Under the pieces are notes generated by a model that was not told where the DNA came from, did no database searches, and was given only the letters and a program-made list of their open reading frames with translations. This document shows, piece after piece, positions 43,933-55,549 of a stretch of DNA of 64,000 nt. Source of the stretch: Dermacentor variabilis (Eukaryota > Arthropoda > Arachnida > Ixodida > Ixodidae); the NCBI RefSeq assembly GCF_050947875.1, contig NC_134568.1:253943778-254007777 (forward strand). The letters run 5' to 3'. Within the stretch, counting starts at the first letter, position 1, and each line of letters starts with the position of its first letter. The position numbers were made by a program, and so were the translations under genes.

Positions 43933-45649
43933 AAACCAGTGTCGCACGCATCCCTTGTAAAGAGATGTTAGAACAGAGCAACTCTGACTTATCACCCTTA
44001 TTCACTGGGAAGCCTTGTCAGCAGTTTTCTGCATCTAAACATGGATTGACAATGTGGTCAAATATTCGCAGCTTTTCTCTGTTCATTTTGCGTGTGCGTG
44101 TTCACACGTATGTGTTCCTTAGAAAGCTTAAATTTACTCAAAACATGAAGGGCACTGTTTAGGATCAAATAAGATATCAATTTTGAGTACCTTTTCTTAC
44201 ACAAGACCCCTATTTGTCTTGACCATACATTGCTACACTTCTACTTTTCATGATGACCATTTGCATGTTGCTTATTCACAAGCTGCCAAATCGTTGAACC
44301 TTCCACTTTTAACTAGCATTGCATGTGTAACACTAGCTAAATCAGTTTTGCTCACCCGTTCTGCCTCAGCATTTCTATACTATTTCCTTAAAATACCAAC
44401 CTGGGTTAGCACAGCACGGCGAAGCCTCACCGAAGTTCGTTTAGCCACGGAGTTGCAAGGGGTGTAATGAAATATTATGACACCTAATTATACAAGAAAC
44501 ATATATGTTTTGCCACCTTTGTATGCAGCATACTCAATACTAATCAAGTAGGAAAACTTTTGCTGCATGACTGTCCATATTATATCTGACAGACAATAAC
44601 AATTCGAGTCACATGTGGCCACCAGTTTGCTGCACAAGCAATATCACTTGGGCTGCAGCCAACGTTTGCACGTATGCACAGACTAGTTTCTTGGACACTA
44701 GTTTCTTGGACCCCGCTGTACTCAGCTTCCTTGGGCCACTGCGTTACCCAAGTTGGACCCGTGCTCTGTTCCCATCTGGGTTCAATGCGGTACAACTTTG
44801 TTCATACAAAATTAAATAGATCTGCAGCATGTTTTGCTCAGAAGTGTGAACACACCGTAGTGAGTGCATTGCCTTTCGACGATTATATTCCCACTGGTGG
44901 AATGTTGAAAAATTAGTTTGCAACAATTTCAACAGAATCCATCTCGCAAGGAATTTCAATGGTAATGCGATTACCAATAAAGCAACGTAACGACACATAG
45001 TATTGCCACCACAAACCCACAAAGTGGCAATATGGCTGCCACCCATAATACCAAATGATACCACGTCACAGTGCAGCTTTCTGTAACCACTGCACTTCAG
45101 TTGAAACTCCGTAGCATCCCTAGTATCCTGGCTGCAACTTGCTCCACTAGCTCCACTTTGACGAAGACATTTTATGTCCAATGGACCGAAAGGTTGCAAT
45201 GAAGTAATTCTGAATGTACTTTTCTTTTTTTACTGTATTAGACTGCGTACTAACCTGAATTGTTAGTGCAAGGCAATTTTGGTCTCAATATACTTCCACA
45301 GTGTGCTTGTTTTGTCCATTTATGTGCCTACACCTATTGTAAACAATGTGTGTTCTACATCTTTGACATTATTTATATGCAATAAAGAAAAAAAGTGTGA
45401 TTGTGAAAGTGGCACTGGACTGCTGTGCTGGGATACTGAGATATGATCCCACCATCAGGCACGCAATTAATTTTCTTTTAAGTGCAAGCTATTCAGCAAG
45501 ACAGCAGCAGAGACCGGCAGCCACGGTCAGTAAAGTTCGGGAGGGTTCCAAAGGAACATTAAAAAAATTTCTCGACATTGATGCCTCTAAAAATTCAAAT
45601 TTATCACAGCCCTTACAACCCAAGTACTGCACCTGCTACTTGTAACCCA
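43933..45649. other. Intergenic DNA, nothing recognisable
   Basis: No exon or repeat structure could be supported. A direct doublet TTTCTTGGAC(A/C)C is at about 44690-44715. Confidence 0.4.
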
Positions 45650-45890
45650 CACCAGTAGCTTAGTGACGAGGTGTTCTGCTGCTGAGCATGAAGCACGGAT
45701 TTGATCCCAGCCACGGTGGCCACGATTTGATGGGGCGAAATTCAACAACAGTTGTGTGCTTAGATTTAAATGCGTGTTAAAGAACCCCGGGTGGTCAAAA
45801 CTAATCCAGAGTAGCCCCCCCCCCCGCCCCCTACTACGGCGTGCCTCACAATCACATTGTGGTTTGTGCACATAATTTACCAGAATTTTT
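45650..45890 (+). repeat. tRNA-derived SINE (Ruka-like), near full length
   Basis: Head AGTAGCTTAGTGACGAGGTG and GCACGGATTTGATCCCAGCC; body GTGTTAAAGAACCCCGGGTG and CTACTACGGCGTGCCTCACA; tail GGTTTGTGCACATAATTTAC. It contains a C-run (about 45817-45826). It lies about 65 bp upstream of the borealin-candidate start codon, so it may overlap the promoter or 5' UTR. Confidence 0.75.
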
Positions 45891-45956
45891 TATTTATTTT
45901 TAGCCTGCTGCTCGTGATACAGACGCTTTCATTGGTTGCCACGGCAGATCTAGAAG

Positions 45957-46069
45957 ATGCCTCGACCTAAGGCAGGCCGTGCACCTAAGGCAGGTGCAGC
46001 TAAGGCAGGTGCACGTTCGCGCCCGTCGCCACCCCTTCATGGAGCTGACACCGACACCGACCAACTCAA
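45957..46069 (+). CDS. Borealin-like exon 1 (codons 1-38)
   Basis: The ATG is at 45957 after CTAGAAG. It encodes MPRPKAGRAPKAGAAKAGAR, then SRPSPPLHGADTDTDQL, with the donor CTCAA/GTAAGA. Internal near-repeats KAGRAPKAGAAKAGA reflect repeated CCTAAGGCAGGTGCA units. A short basic MPR(x)K start is common to borealins. It ends in phase 2; the next exon supplies the third base of a lysine codon. Confidence 0.5.
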
Positions 46070-46872
46070 GTAAGACTGACTGCCAGTATCGTTTAGCGAC
46101 ATTTTGACCTTTGTCTAATTGTCCTGCTTTTGCTTCTGCTTCTTGTTGTGCTTCTACTTGTTCTGTTTCTGCTTCTGTCTAATTGTTCTGCTTTTATTGC
46201 CATGTGTCATCGTTTCACTTTTATTCGCTGACTGCTTTTGTTCAATAATATTTCGATGCAAGGTGTGCTTGGTTGCTATATATGACATTTATTTATTTGT
46301 ATTACCCTCAGGGTTCGTAATGTCACGAGTATCATCGTGAATTCAGTGGCGAGACTGGCATTCCTAATCAGATGGCATGCGTGATGCAAGCAGTGTTGTA
46401 GAACTCGAATCTATGTGAGCGCCAATGATTCTTCTGAAATGGGGCATGCATAAGTAAATGACAGGCTTAAGCAGTTGATTTAGCTTCAACAACTGTACTC
46501 AGTGCTGCCATCATTTCAGTGTTGCTTTCCATCGTGGGCACAATTTCATCCAATGAACAGTTTGAATCCTCACGCAAATTTTCTGGCGAAATTTCTGCGT
46601 CTGCATTCTGCATTGTGAATTTAATATTTTACACTTCAAACTGATGGACAGCGAATACACAATAGATAAAATAGATGAAAACAAAACGTTTGATGGATTG
46701 ATTGTCAATCAAACTCATGGCCAACCCGCTTTGCTTCCACACTATGGTGGCTCACTAGCTATGGTCCTAAGACGCCAATCGCGAGTCGGCATAGATTCTA
46801 TTCTTGGCCATTGCATTCCAATCGTGGTAGAGTGAAAAAAATATTTAGTAACTTTCTTTGGGTGCATGTTAA
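46070..46872. other. Borealin-like intron 1, first part
   Basis: A T/C-rich imperfect repeat of TTTTGCTTCTG units lies at 46124-46200; otherwise nothing is recognisable. Confidence 0.45.
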
Positions 46873-47630
46873 AGAGGCACCAATAGCAAGGTAAGTTGAG
46901 CCTTATTGGTAAATTACACTTCTACAATACTCTAAAGAAGGCCACATTTATACTGAGGCGGCTTGGTAAATCGGGGAAAAATGCAAAAACTAAGGAAGGG
47001 TGGCAACACCACCTCGAAGTTTCCTGCACCAGCTTGCCATGACCTCTTGGATTTGATGTCAGCTGGGGCCATGTTATAGTAAATTTTTGCACCATTAAGG
47101 ATCGACTACATTGTACAATCGAACCTCACCATAACAAAGTCGTAGTAAGCATACCTTTGTTTTATCTCATCTTCCTCATTACCGTATGCGCACTTCTTCT
47201 TGGGCTAGCTGGTAAAACATAGCTAATAGAAGAGGGGTGCAAATTAACGCACACGCAGAGCAAGTGGCAGGACAAATGCCTGTCCACTTCAGTGCATGTG
47301 TTAATTTGCACCCATCTTCTAATAATACGTACGCAATTCTTTGTTACATTCTAGTATTGGCAATAAATTATTTATATTTAATTCATTATATCTGTGTTTG
47401 TCATATCAAGACTAGACAATTACTCAAACAGACCCAAAGAGAAAATGCAAGAAAATAGTTTGAAATCCGTAACGTCACACTGAGGCAGTGGCACTGGAGC
47501 TGCGGCGAATGAAAGAAATTGAAGCGTGACCTTCAATATTTCTTCTAATAAGTAACCTCTTACTCAGAATGAACGAAGATGTCACTTTGAATGAATACCA
47601 GCTCGTTCAGTGTTTATTTTTAGTATCCCT
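46873..47630. mobile_element. TTAA-flanked element (758 bp)
   Basis: TTAA at 46869-46872 and 47631-47634. The left end is AGAGGCACCAATAGCAAGG; the right end is TTTATTTTTAGTATCCCT. The first bases resemble the TIR of 38608-39094 (AGGGNCACTAAAG) but are decayed. A Tigger-like left end (TACAATCGAACCTCACCATA) is embedded at about 47112. Confidence 0.5.
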
Positions 47631-47642
47631 TTAAAGAACCTG

Positions 47643-48066
47643 CTGCAGTGTCTGAGTGACTATGGCGTTGTACTACTAAGCACGAGGTCGTGGGATCAAA
47701 TCCCAGCCGCCACGGCCGCATTTCAATGGGCGTGAAATGCGAAAACGCCTGTGGATGTTGCGTCTTTTTCAGTATTTCTGTCGTTATATTACAGTTAGAA
47801 GGTTACTATATTCCCACTCTTTGCTTGGCCATTTGCCAAGTTCTTCCTCAACTCTTGGTTATATTTGTTATTTGTTCAGCATTTAAATTCGGACTGGCCA
47901 TATTGTGCTCGTTGCTCTCTTTCCCAACAACATATCCCATTTTCAAAAAATTTATGGTCCTGTGCACTTTGGCCCCTCGAGGTGGTCAAAATTAATCTGG
48001 AGTTCCCAACTATAACGAGCCTCATAATCTAATCGCGCTATTGGCACGTAACAACACAGAATTCAG
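47643..48066 (+). repeat. Ruka-like SINE interrupted by about 225 bp
   Basis: Head GTCTGAGTGACTATGGCGTT, GAGGTCGTGGGATCAAATCC and GCCGCCACGGCCGCATTTCA; tail AGGTGGTCAAAATTAATCTG, ATAACGAGCCTCATAATC and TTGGCACGTAA. Between about 47755 and 47979 unrelated AT-rich DNA replaces the expected GCACGTTAAAGAACCCC segment. A second tail-like fragment (AAAGAATGCCAGATGGTTG) is at 48080. Confidence 0.7.
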
Positions 48067-48126
48067 TTCAGTATCCCTTTAAAGAATGCCAGATGGTTGA
48101 AATTGATGCAGAGCCCCAGCTGATCA

Positions 48127-49390
48127 TGATATTTTTCACATACATTCAATTGTTTTTACAGTGTATCGCCCTTAAGTTAATTTTAACTTTACTCGTATTC
48201 TGCTTAAGAAAAGAAATGAGTGTTTTACCCATTATGCGAAGCAGTAATGCAATGGCTGGCAAAATATAACCCGCAGCAAGCTTTACATTGCTTCGTGCAG
48301 TGTTTACTGGGATGAACATTAACAGATGTGAGCGAACAATCTCCTTTCGAGAAGTAGAAGTGCGAGACTATTTGTTTGTGGAAGTTGTGCCTCGTGGTAG
48401 CGGTATGGAAAAACTTGGCTTCTGCTCCTTATCTTGCCTACCTGGACTTAGCTACCGGTGTTTACTAAAGCAAGCTCTTTAACTTCTTGCTGCTCGATCT
48501 GTTTGGCGGATTAGTGTCAGAATAGTGTCGAGTAGCTTTGGTGGCCACTTTAAAAATGATAGTGAAGGTCAACATTGGAGAAAGTTGCATTGTTATTGAA
48601 CACTACCCTTTCGGAAGTGTTTCAGCATGTTCTTTGAAAAAAAAAAGAAAAGTTATTGTACTTAAAAGGAAATATAACGATGACCTATAGGTTGCAATTG
48701 AAGGCTATACCTTTTATTCTTGTTCGAAGTATCTGTGTAAGATAGAATCGCAGCACATCTCGCAAGCTGGTTGGTATGTCATTAGGTTTAAGATGGGACG
48801 GTGAGAGCCTGGCGGTGACAGCGCCTGGTCTGTCGTGCACTCACCATCCCGTCTTAAAGCACTGTTTGTTCTCATCCTAAGCACTACACCTGTTTTGTTA
48901 TACATAAAGATTTGCCTGCATATGCAACCATCTCGGTTCCTTTCCTTTCCTTTCCTTTCCTTTCCTTTCGGATCCTTTCCTTGAATGACCTTTCTTATGT
49001 ATTTATTTCCTGTTTTCATGTTACCTAGCATGTGCTTATTTTTAGTGCTCTTTGATTTTCTTGCTTTTTTGATGCTTCTGTCGTTGCCGGCATGGAACAT
49101 GGAAATGTATTTGCATTTAATGACATATTCGTACCTTCTTATGTATTTTGTTTCTTATATCCAATGGATCCAGAGATAATTAAAATCATTGCATATAGAT
49201 GAAATTCTCATGTGGTTTGCCGCAAAGATGACTTAAAATATAGCCCTTTTCTCCCTGCACCGACAACTTTATGAGGCTTTACATACAAATATATGCATAA
49301 TAAATAAATGAAATTAGCAGCTGTCGCTGCGAAAAAAAAATGTGTCATAGCAATGCTCCTGCGCCATCTCCTCACTGTTGTTGAGTGCAG
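48127..49390. other. Borealin-like intron 1, last part; (CCTTT)n at 48937-48987
   Basis: No gene. A hairpin with arms TAAGATGGGACGGTGAG and CTCACCATCCCGTCTTA lies at 48790-48856. A (CCTTT)n simple repeat of about eight units follows at 48937. Confidence 0.55.
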
Positions 49391-49523
49391 GTACCTGGAG
49401 TCAATGGTCAAAGAGCTGGAGTGCACGTTGGAGTCGACATTTGCCACAACTCAGGCCCATGCCCATCGGATCTGCCACAACGTGGACATGTGATTCGACA
49501 ACATCATCGGCACCGTGCCCGAG
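49391..49523 (+). CDS. Borealin-like exon 2, helical segment with in-frame TGA
   Basis: The acceptor is GAGTGCAG; the donor is CCCGAG/GTAAAT. In the phase set by exon 1 it encodes YLESMVKELECTLESTFATT and QAHAHRICHNVDM, a TGA at 49491, then FDNIIGTVPE. The leucine/glutamate spacing followed by a (V)DxxFxxxIxxxPE block resembles the borealin N-terminal helix and its (I)DNxYxxExLxLPxxx end. The reading frame on both sides of the TGA belongs to the same motif, so the stop looks like a substitution, sequencing error or rare allele, not the real end. Confidence 0.45.
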
Positions 49524-51723
49524 GTAAATGCTGGGTTGCTAGTGTTTACCGCACTGTTTCCTCTTTTGGGTGTTTGCCCGTACCCTACACTCCCCCCACC
49601 AAAAAAACAAACAAACAAGGGAGCCTTTTTCACTATGCGAAGGAAGCAGTGATTGGATCCTAGTGCACCCATTAGTACACGTTGAAGGCATTTGTCTTTC
49701 CGTCAAAGAAAACAAAAGCCTCACCTCCTTATGCCACAAGGGCAGTAGTGCATTGCGGAAAGAAACATGTTGCCTCATACTGTATTTATCTCACTTACCA
49801 TGGATACTTTCTGGATAACATCAACAATTTGATATATTTCTGACCCTTCCCCGTGACGACTACTTCCCTGTTGTAGCTTTATATGCAAGTATTGTCGTTT
49901 TTCTTTGTTATTAATCTGCACTTCCACACCTGCATAAATATTGAGTGCATCTTTATTTTGTAATGCCCAAACACAAGTTCACATCAAGAAAAATTAAGAC
50001 AACCCATTCACCTTTATTTCTGGCCATGGAGAGTACACTTCTAAAAAAAAAGCACAATGACATCTTAGTTTCAGTTGAAACTTATTAAGCTAGTAATTAC
50101 TTAGTAAACATCATGATAGCAATTGGGAATGCTTAAACAGACCTTCGCCAAGTTTCGGCATTGCAATTAGGCAAGCGCAGTGTGTATAAAATGCGCTGAC
50201 AATTGTGTCTTCAGAGTGTTAAACTGCTACTTGTTGGCAAAATGGCTGAATTTCAAATAAGAGCCTTTGCGCCCCTGCTCTTCAAAAGCTCTGCTTCCTG
50301 CTGGAAAATCAAGGACGCTTGCATAAGCATATCTACGTCATATGCACCGCATGCAACTTCGCGGATTATGGCACCTGATTTCAGTAAATTGTTCAATGAA
50401 GAGCGCTCAAACTTGCACCGGTATAGTGTGTCATTCATCAAAATAAGAAGAAAAGAAAACAGGAGGTGGAGCTTCTGATCTAAACGTGGCACATTCCCTC
50501 GGCCCCAATAAAGGAGAGGGGAAGGAAGGACTGTTTTTTGCGGATGCTAGCTGAGTCAAAAGGAGAGAGTGTGTTTGGTGTCGGTGGAGCTCATCTTATG
50601 ACCGTATGACGAAACGGTATTTTAATTTGTCCTATCTCCTCTAATCATGAACTAATTTGAAAAAAATTCTAGCACTCTAACACTTCCTAAATGTTGCTGC
50701 ACATTTCGATTGCATATAACCAAAATTCTCAATGGTGTTTCGTAAGCGTCCCTTCAAAGGTGCGCAATATCACGGCACATTTATGCCATGGAATAAGAAT
50801 TCTGTGATGTCGGCATTATACAGTTGCCACTGTATTTCATAAGTCAGTGTGTTTTCTTCTGAGTTTAAGGTTTGCAATTTGCCACGTTCCCACACTGCAC
50901 GTAATTCATCGTACTCGCGGCTACAGTGGAATCGTGACTATTCACTCGTATAATGCGAATTTTAGCTAGATAAACGAAATTTTTTAGCTGTAACGTTTCC
51001 CAGTTATTTTACAGTCACTCAATTCAAACAAGCCTTTTCATTTACATTGAAGTCTTCAGCTTAAATTCTCAGGAAAGAGCAATTTCGACTAAAACAGGTG
51101 ACGAGAGCACATCCATGATGGGCATGTTTCTATAGCAGAAACATATTCACATTTGACATTCAAGCCGCTGCTTATTCACTGGTTCCAACAATCCTGTAGG
51201 GCCTTTGCAGCGTTGACATGCCTTCCAATGCTCCGAAATTTTCCACAACTGCTTAAGACTAGCTGCTAGCTTAAGAATTTGGGCTCGTTCTACGATCTTA
51301 CAAACGTTGCATGAAGTATAGCGGAAAAAACCTTTATACTTGTTGAAAGATGGCGCAAGGCACGATGATAAAACTGCACTCGGAAAATAAATTGTGACAG
51401 TACCTGCACCATCTTGCGGCAGCACAAGAAGCATTATGCGAGTAGAGTATTTGCTTTGAAGAAGTTTATGAAGACAAGCTTCTGAAGTAGGCCAAATTGG
51501 CATGAACAATGTCACTGAAATGGTTACCACGATCGAGAAACTATGTATTGCTTCTTATGCTATTCATGTCTGCTACTAATTGAATTATGTGTCTAAAAAT
51601 ATAAATCATGGTAAATCAAATGTGTATGTATTTCAGCAAATATGTGTGCTGAGGAGAAGCTTTTTAAAAATCTGGGCTATACCTCCTTTTCTTTGTCATA
51701 TCCGAAGATTTATACTAATATGA

Positions 51724-51724
<1 letters not shown>
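49524..51724. other. Borealin-like intron 2, first part
   Basis: No exon supported. A Tigger-like left end (TACAGTGGAATCGTGACTAT) is at 50925 with no partner found. Confidence 0.45.
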
Positions 51725-51781
<57 letters not shown>

Positions 51782-51782
51782 A
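51725..51782 (+). repeat. (TG)n microsatellite
   Basis: About 27 uninterrupted TG units, followed by a degenerate TG/CG tail to about 51825. Confidence 0.95.
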
Positions 51783-51825
51783 TGTGTGTGCGCGTGCTCC
51801 TGCACGCATGTTTGTGTGTGTTCTA

Positions 51826-52857
51826 CTGAGTATTCTGTTAAACATTCGCTAATTCCAATAGTTGATAATTTAGACGAGTATATCTGTTTTCTAGATGTTC
51901 AAATTTCCCCCAGTCAACTGTACTACTGCTGCTGTGACATGTACACAATATGAATAATTGGTGTGTTGACAATTTGGTGGGCAGTCATTAGCACCTGCTT
52001 TCTGTCATAATGTTTGGCAATTGTTGATTGCATTACAAATTTCCTGCATTTTAAATATACACAGTATTCTCTTTTGTTCTTTCTGTCTGATAAATGTATA
52101 TTTGCTTATAGGTGCTCAGAAAATAAAGACATGCGCAGAAGTGTTACACGTTACTTGCCCTTCATTAGCCCTTGCAAGTACTTCCAGAATGATGGAGCAT
52201 GAAATAATTGTAACTAAAGCTTCTTGGTGTGTTCATACATTTATAGGCAAAAACATGCATCACTCGTGAGCTGTGGTTCAAGAAGCAATCCATTTTTCGG
52301 TGTGCGAAGTAGATATGCCAAAAGCTCTCTGGTCAATGTTAGCACTGAATGCCAGCACGGGCAGGATTTATTGCAAGTGATAGTAGGTTTGAAAGATTAG
52401 AGTTGGTTTGTTTTCTGTACCACTTCTTCTGCAGTTTCCCCACTGCCTTTCTATAGCACTATTGCAAGCTTGCTTCCATTCATGTCGAATATACAGAACG
52501 CAAAAAAAAGAAGAAGACAGGCAATTAAAAGGGCAACAGGATGGACAAGGATGCGGTAAAGGACAGGATGATTGTCCCGTTGTCTATATACTTTACGCGT
52601 ATGTTTTCACTCTTTATTTACTCATCATGTCTTTCTACACTTTTGTTTGCACTCTGATTAGTGTAGCTTTCAACACACCAACCACGGTTCACACTGCCTC
52701 AATATCATGTTGTAGAGCGGTCAATAAATTAACTTTGAGATTCTGGAAGGTTTTGCTTAACATCGAAATATGAAATTGAATCAAGGGCACGCTTTTTGGC
52801 ATTTGTCGGTTTACATCTAAGCATCCGAACACTAAAATAATATTTTTTCTTCTTCAG
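51826..52857. other. Borealin-like intron 2, last part
   Basis: No recognisable element. Confidence 0.4.
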
Positions 52858-52900
52858 GACGTGCTCAACCGTCCTTACAAGGAAGTGTGGGATAGCATAT
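52858..52900 (+). CDS. Borealin-like exon 3
   Basis: The acceptor is TTCTTCTTCAG, the donor AT/GTAAGTGTG, both strong. Phase 0 gives DVLNRPYKEVWDSI plus one base, which continues VPE of exon 2 into VPEDVLNRPYKEVWDS. The short 43-nt exon fits the phase of both neighbours (0 in, 1 out). Confidence 0.5.
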
Positions 52901-54264
52901 GTAAGTGTGTAAGCAACGCTAAGCAATGTTTTGTGTTTTTGAGCATTGTTCATAAAGTTCCCGTTGTGTAGCATGTTCACTGTAGCAGGCAGAAAAGCCC
53001 CAAACCGCAGAGTATTGCACAGGTTCCACTCAATTAATTCGCTCAACTTTCCTTAAAAGCTATGATCTTTTTTGGCCTTGAACGCCACCAGTGGTGAGAC
53101 CGGCACTGCTATCCCCATGACATAGAACGTGCCACCACGCGACATGCATTTGCACCTTTGCTGCAGCCAACACAGCTCATTGGCTGGACAATTGAAGCCT
53201 TCATTGTAAGATTGCAGATAATGTGTTTCATTCCTAAGGCAGCAATTTAGTTTGCCCACTCTTACGGCATGGTTTACTACTTGGTGCTGCAGTGTCAGAT
53301 GTATTCGATTAAGGCCGATGTGAGCTTTTAGGCGTAATCCAAAATGAAGCGGCAGTGAGATACTTGGCTGATAAGGTAACTGAAAACGATATATGGTAAT
53401 CGTAAGAGTCGAGCAAGCAATGCACTTAGGGCTTGTAGCGTGCTCGCTTGACATAGCATCTGTCAAAATACCCTGCTCATAGATGCATGTGATTTGCAAA
53501 CGCACACATAGTGGAAGCACAGATTTAAGAGAAAATGCTTGAAGATACGCATAATATAATGGACCAGTGATAAATTATTGTCCCACAATAATTCTGGCCA
53601 AAGTGGCAAGCTGCTCTCCCCATGACAAATGGTGTGAGCAGGAGTGTTATTACGACATAAGTGCGTATAGCTACTTTTATGAAAGATCACGCGAACTGAA
53701 TAACCAATATGAAAGCATCAGGTTTCTCTTTTCCTGAAAGTCTTTGCTACTCTACACTTAGGACTGGGATGTAAGTGCTAGGCTACTCGCGATAGACGCA
53801 ACACATACAACACTTAAATCGTGCAAACACTTGGAATTAATTGTGGCTGAACCGCTGGAGAGTCTGAACACTTCGCAGTTGGGGTAACATGATATTCCTT
53901 TCTATGTCAGAGAGATTCCAGTAGATGATGCCATGGTATGTCCCTGTGGCCAATATTCAATTTAATGCAGCATTCGCTCTACAGAGCTCATCTTCGCAGA
54001 TGTCTGTGTCTACTTCAGTATTGTGTAGATGATGAATCCGAAACAAGAGAAACAAATTGCATTTTTCCTTTGCTGGGGCCAACACCCGGAAATAAACAAA
54101 TTAGCTTTCACTGTTGTTAATTGCAGCACTTTAAGTGTACACTTTGAATGTTTACAAGGGGCGACTTATGTGGTCAACATCCCTTTGAATGTTATACTTA
54201 GACATCCAACTTCCCAGTTTTAACTTAAATCATCTGTGCAATCGATCGATCGATCGATCGATCG

Positions 54265-54355
<91 letters not shown>

Positions 54356-55024
54356 CAGCAACTTTACTTCTGCCCAACAAACAGACAACTATCTATCAGG
54401 GTTGACACTGCTTGAATACTGTTAAAAATCAAATTGTGAGTTTTAATGGGGCAAAACAATTTACAGGCCATGAGAGACGCTGTAGCAAAAGTTTTGAATA
54501 ATCCTGAACACATGTGGTGTTTCAATGTGCATATAAAGAATGGTAAGCGAGTGTTTTTGCCATTCCGCCCCCATCAGTATTCAGTCACTTAGCTTGTCCG
54601 TCAGGTTAAAAAGCAGTTTGTACAGAATAATACAGAGCAACATCCATGTCGTGAACAAACATAACACAAAAAAGCCTGCTTTACAAGATTATATGTGTAG
54701 AAACTGAACACAAGCGGGAAGGAAATATGTCAGCATGTCGAATTTAATTATTTTGTCACACAAGAAGAGAGCTATGTACATGCAAAGTGCAGCATAAGGA
54801 CGAGATATCATAGAAATTTTCATACAAGAGTATATATAGCAGTGCTTGAAAACAGAAATCAGCACAGGAAAAAACTTGTAACGAGATTTTACAGATTATG
54901 GTGGGAGGGGGGGAGATGCATTGAGTGTGCTCCAAAGAACTGACACCTTAAAAATTGTTGGTGCATGTTCCACGTGTTTTGAAACATTCATTTATGCAAC
55001 TACTGGTACCTTTTCTGTTTTCAG
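52901..55024. other. Borealin-like intron 3; (GATC)n(AATC)n at 54240-54355
   Basis: It contains a compound microsatellite: about six GATC units passing into about 22 AATC units. A minus-strand open frame of 155 codons (53053-53520) has no recognised domain and no splice or codon support. Confidence 0.6.
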
Positions 55025-55142
55025 CTCCGAATCCACCTCCAGACATGTCCATGGCGACTGAAATGCTACCAAGCTCTGCAGGATGCTCGGTTGTTGCAAG
55101 CACCTCTGCAGATGGTGAAGCATCAACCTCCAAACAACTACA
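55025..55142 (+). CDS. Borealin-like exon 4, Ser/Thr-rich linker
   Basis: The acceptor is TTCTGTTTTCAG, the donor CTACA/GTAAGC. The last base of exon 3 plus CT gives serine, then PNPPPDMSMATEMLPSSAGC and SVVASTSADGEASTSKQL. Low-complexity, acidic-to-neutral composition fits the disordered region between borealin's helical N-terminus and its dimerisation domain. It ends in phase 2. Confidence 0.45.
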
Positions 55143-55549
55143 GTAAGCTCAAGTGATTAGTTCTCCTCTAATAAACAGTGTTAGCGAGACCTTCTATAGG
55201 AGACTTGCGCAGAGCTGATAACCCTGTGCTGCTGTGCGGCGACGTTGGCTTCTAGCGGCCACTATGAGGGATAGACACGGTTAAAGTCTAATTGGCTGGT
55301 TGCCTGCACCACCATGTGGTCGTATATTTTGTGCTGTTTCTCCAGCATTTTTTCACTGAAAGTAATGGGAGAGAAAGAATTCTGACTCCCTTTTTTTGTT
55401 TTATTGGATAACTGTTGACCCAAAGATTACACTTGGGAGCCTCAATGCCCCGAGAGCGCAACAAGTATTTACCGAAACCCAAAGTTTGACAGCAACCCAT
55501 TTGGCCGGCGAAATACATATTGAGGAAGCATGAAAAGATACACCGACCA
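55143..55549. other. Intron DNA before the Penelope-like element
   Basis: Nothing recognisable. Confidence 0.4.

Noticed and set aside
44744..45199. 151-codon minus-strand open frame
   Set aside because: No domain or repeat support; Cys/Leu scatter looks random.
51147..51530. 127-codon minus-strand open frame
   Set aside because: No motif; intronic.
53053..53520. 155-codon open frame on the minus strand in a borealin-like intron
   Set aside because: No recognised domain, no splice partners and composition like surrounding intron DNA. Possibly an unknown transposon fragment, but unsupported.
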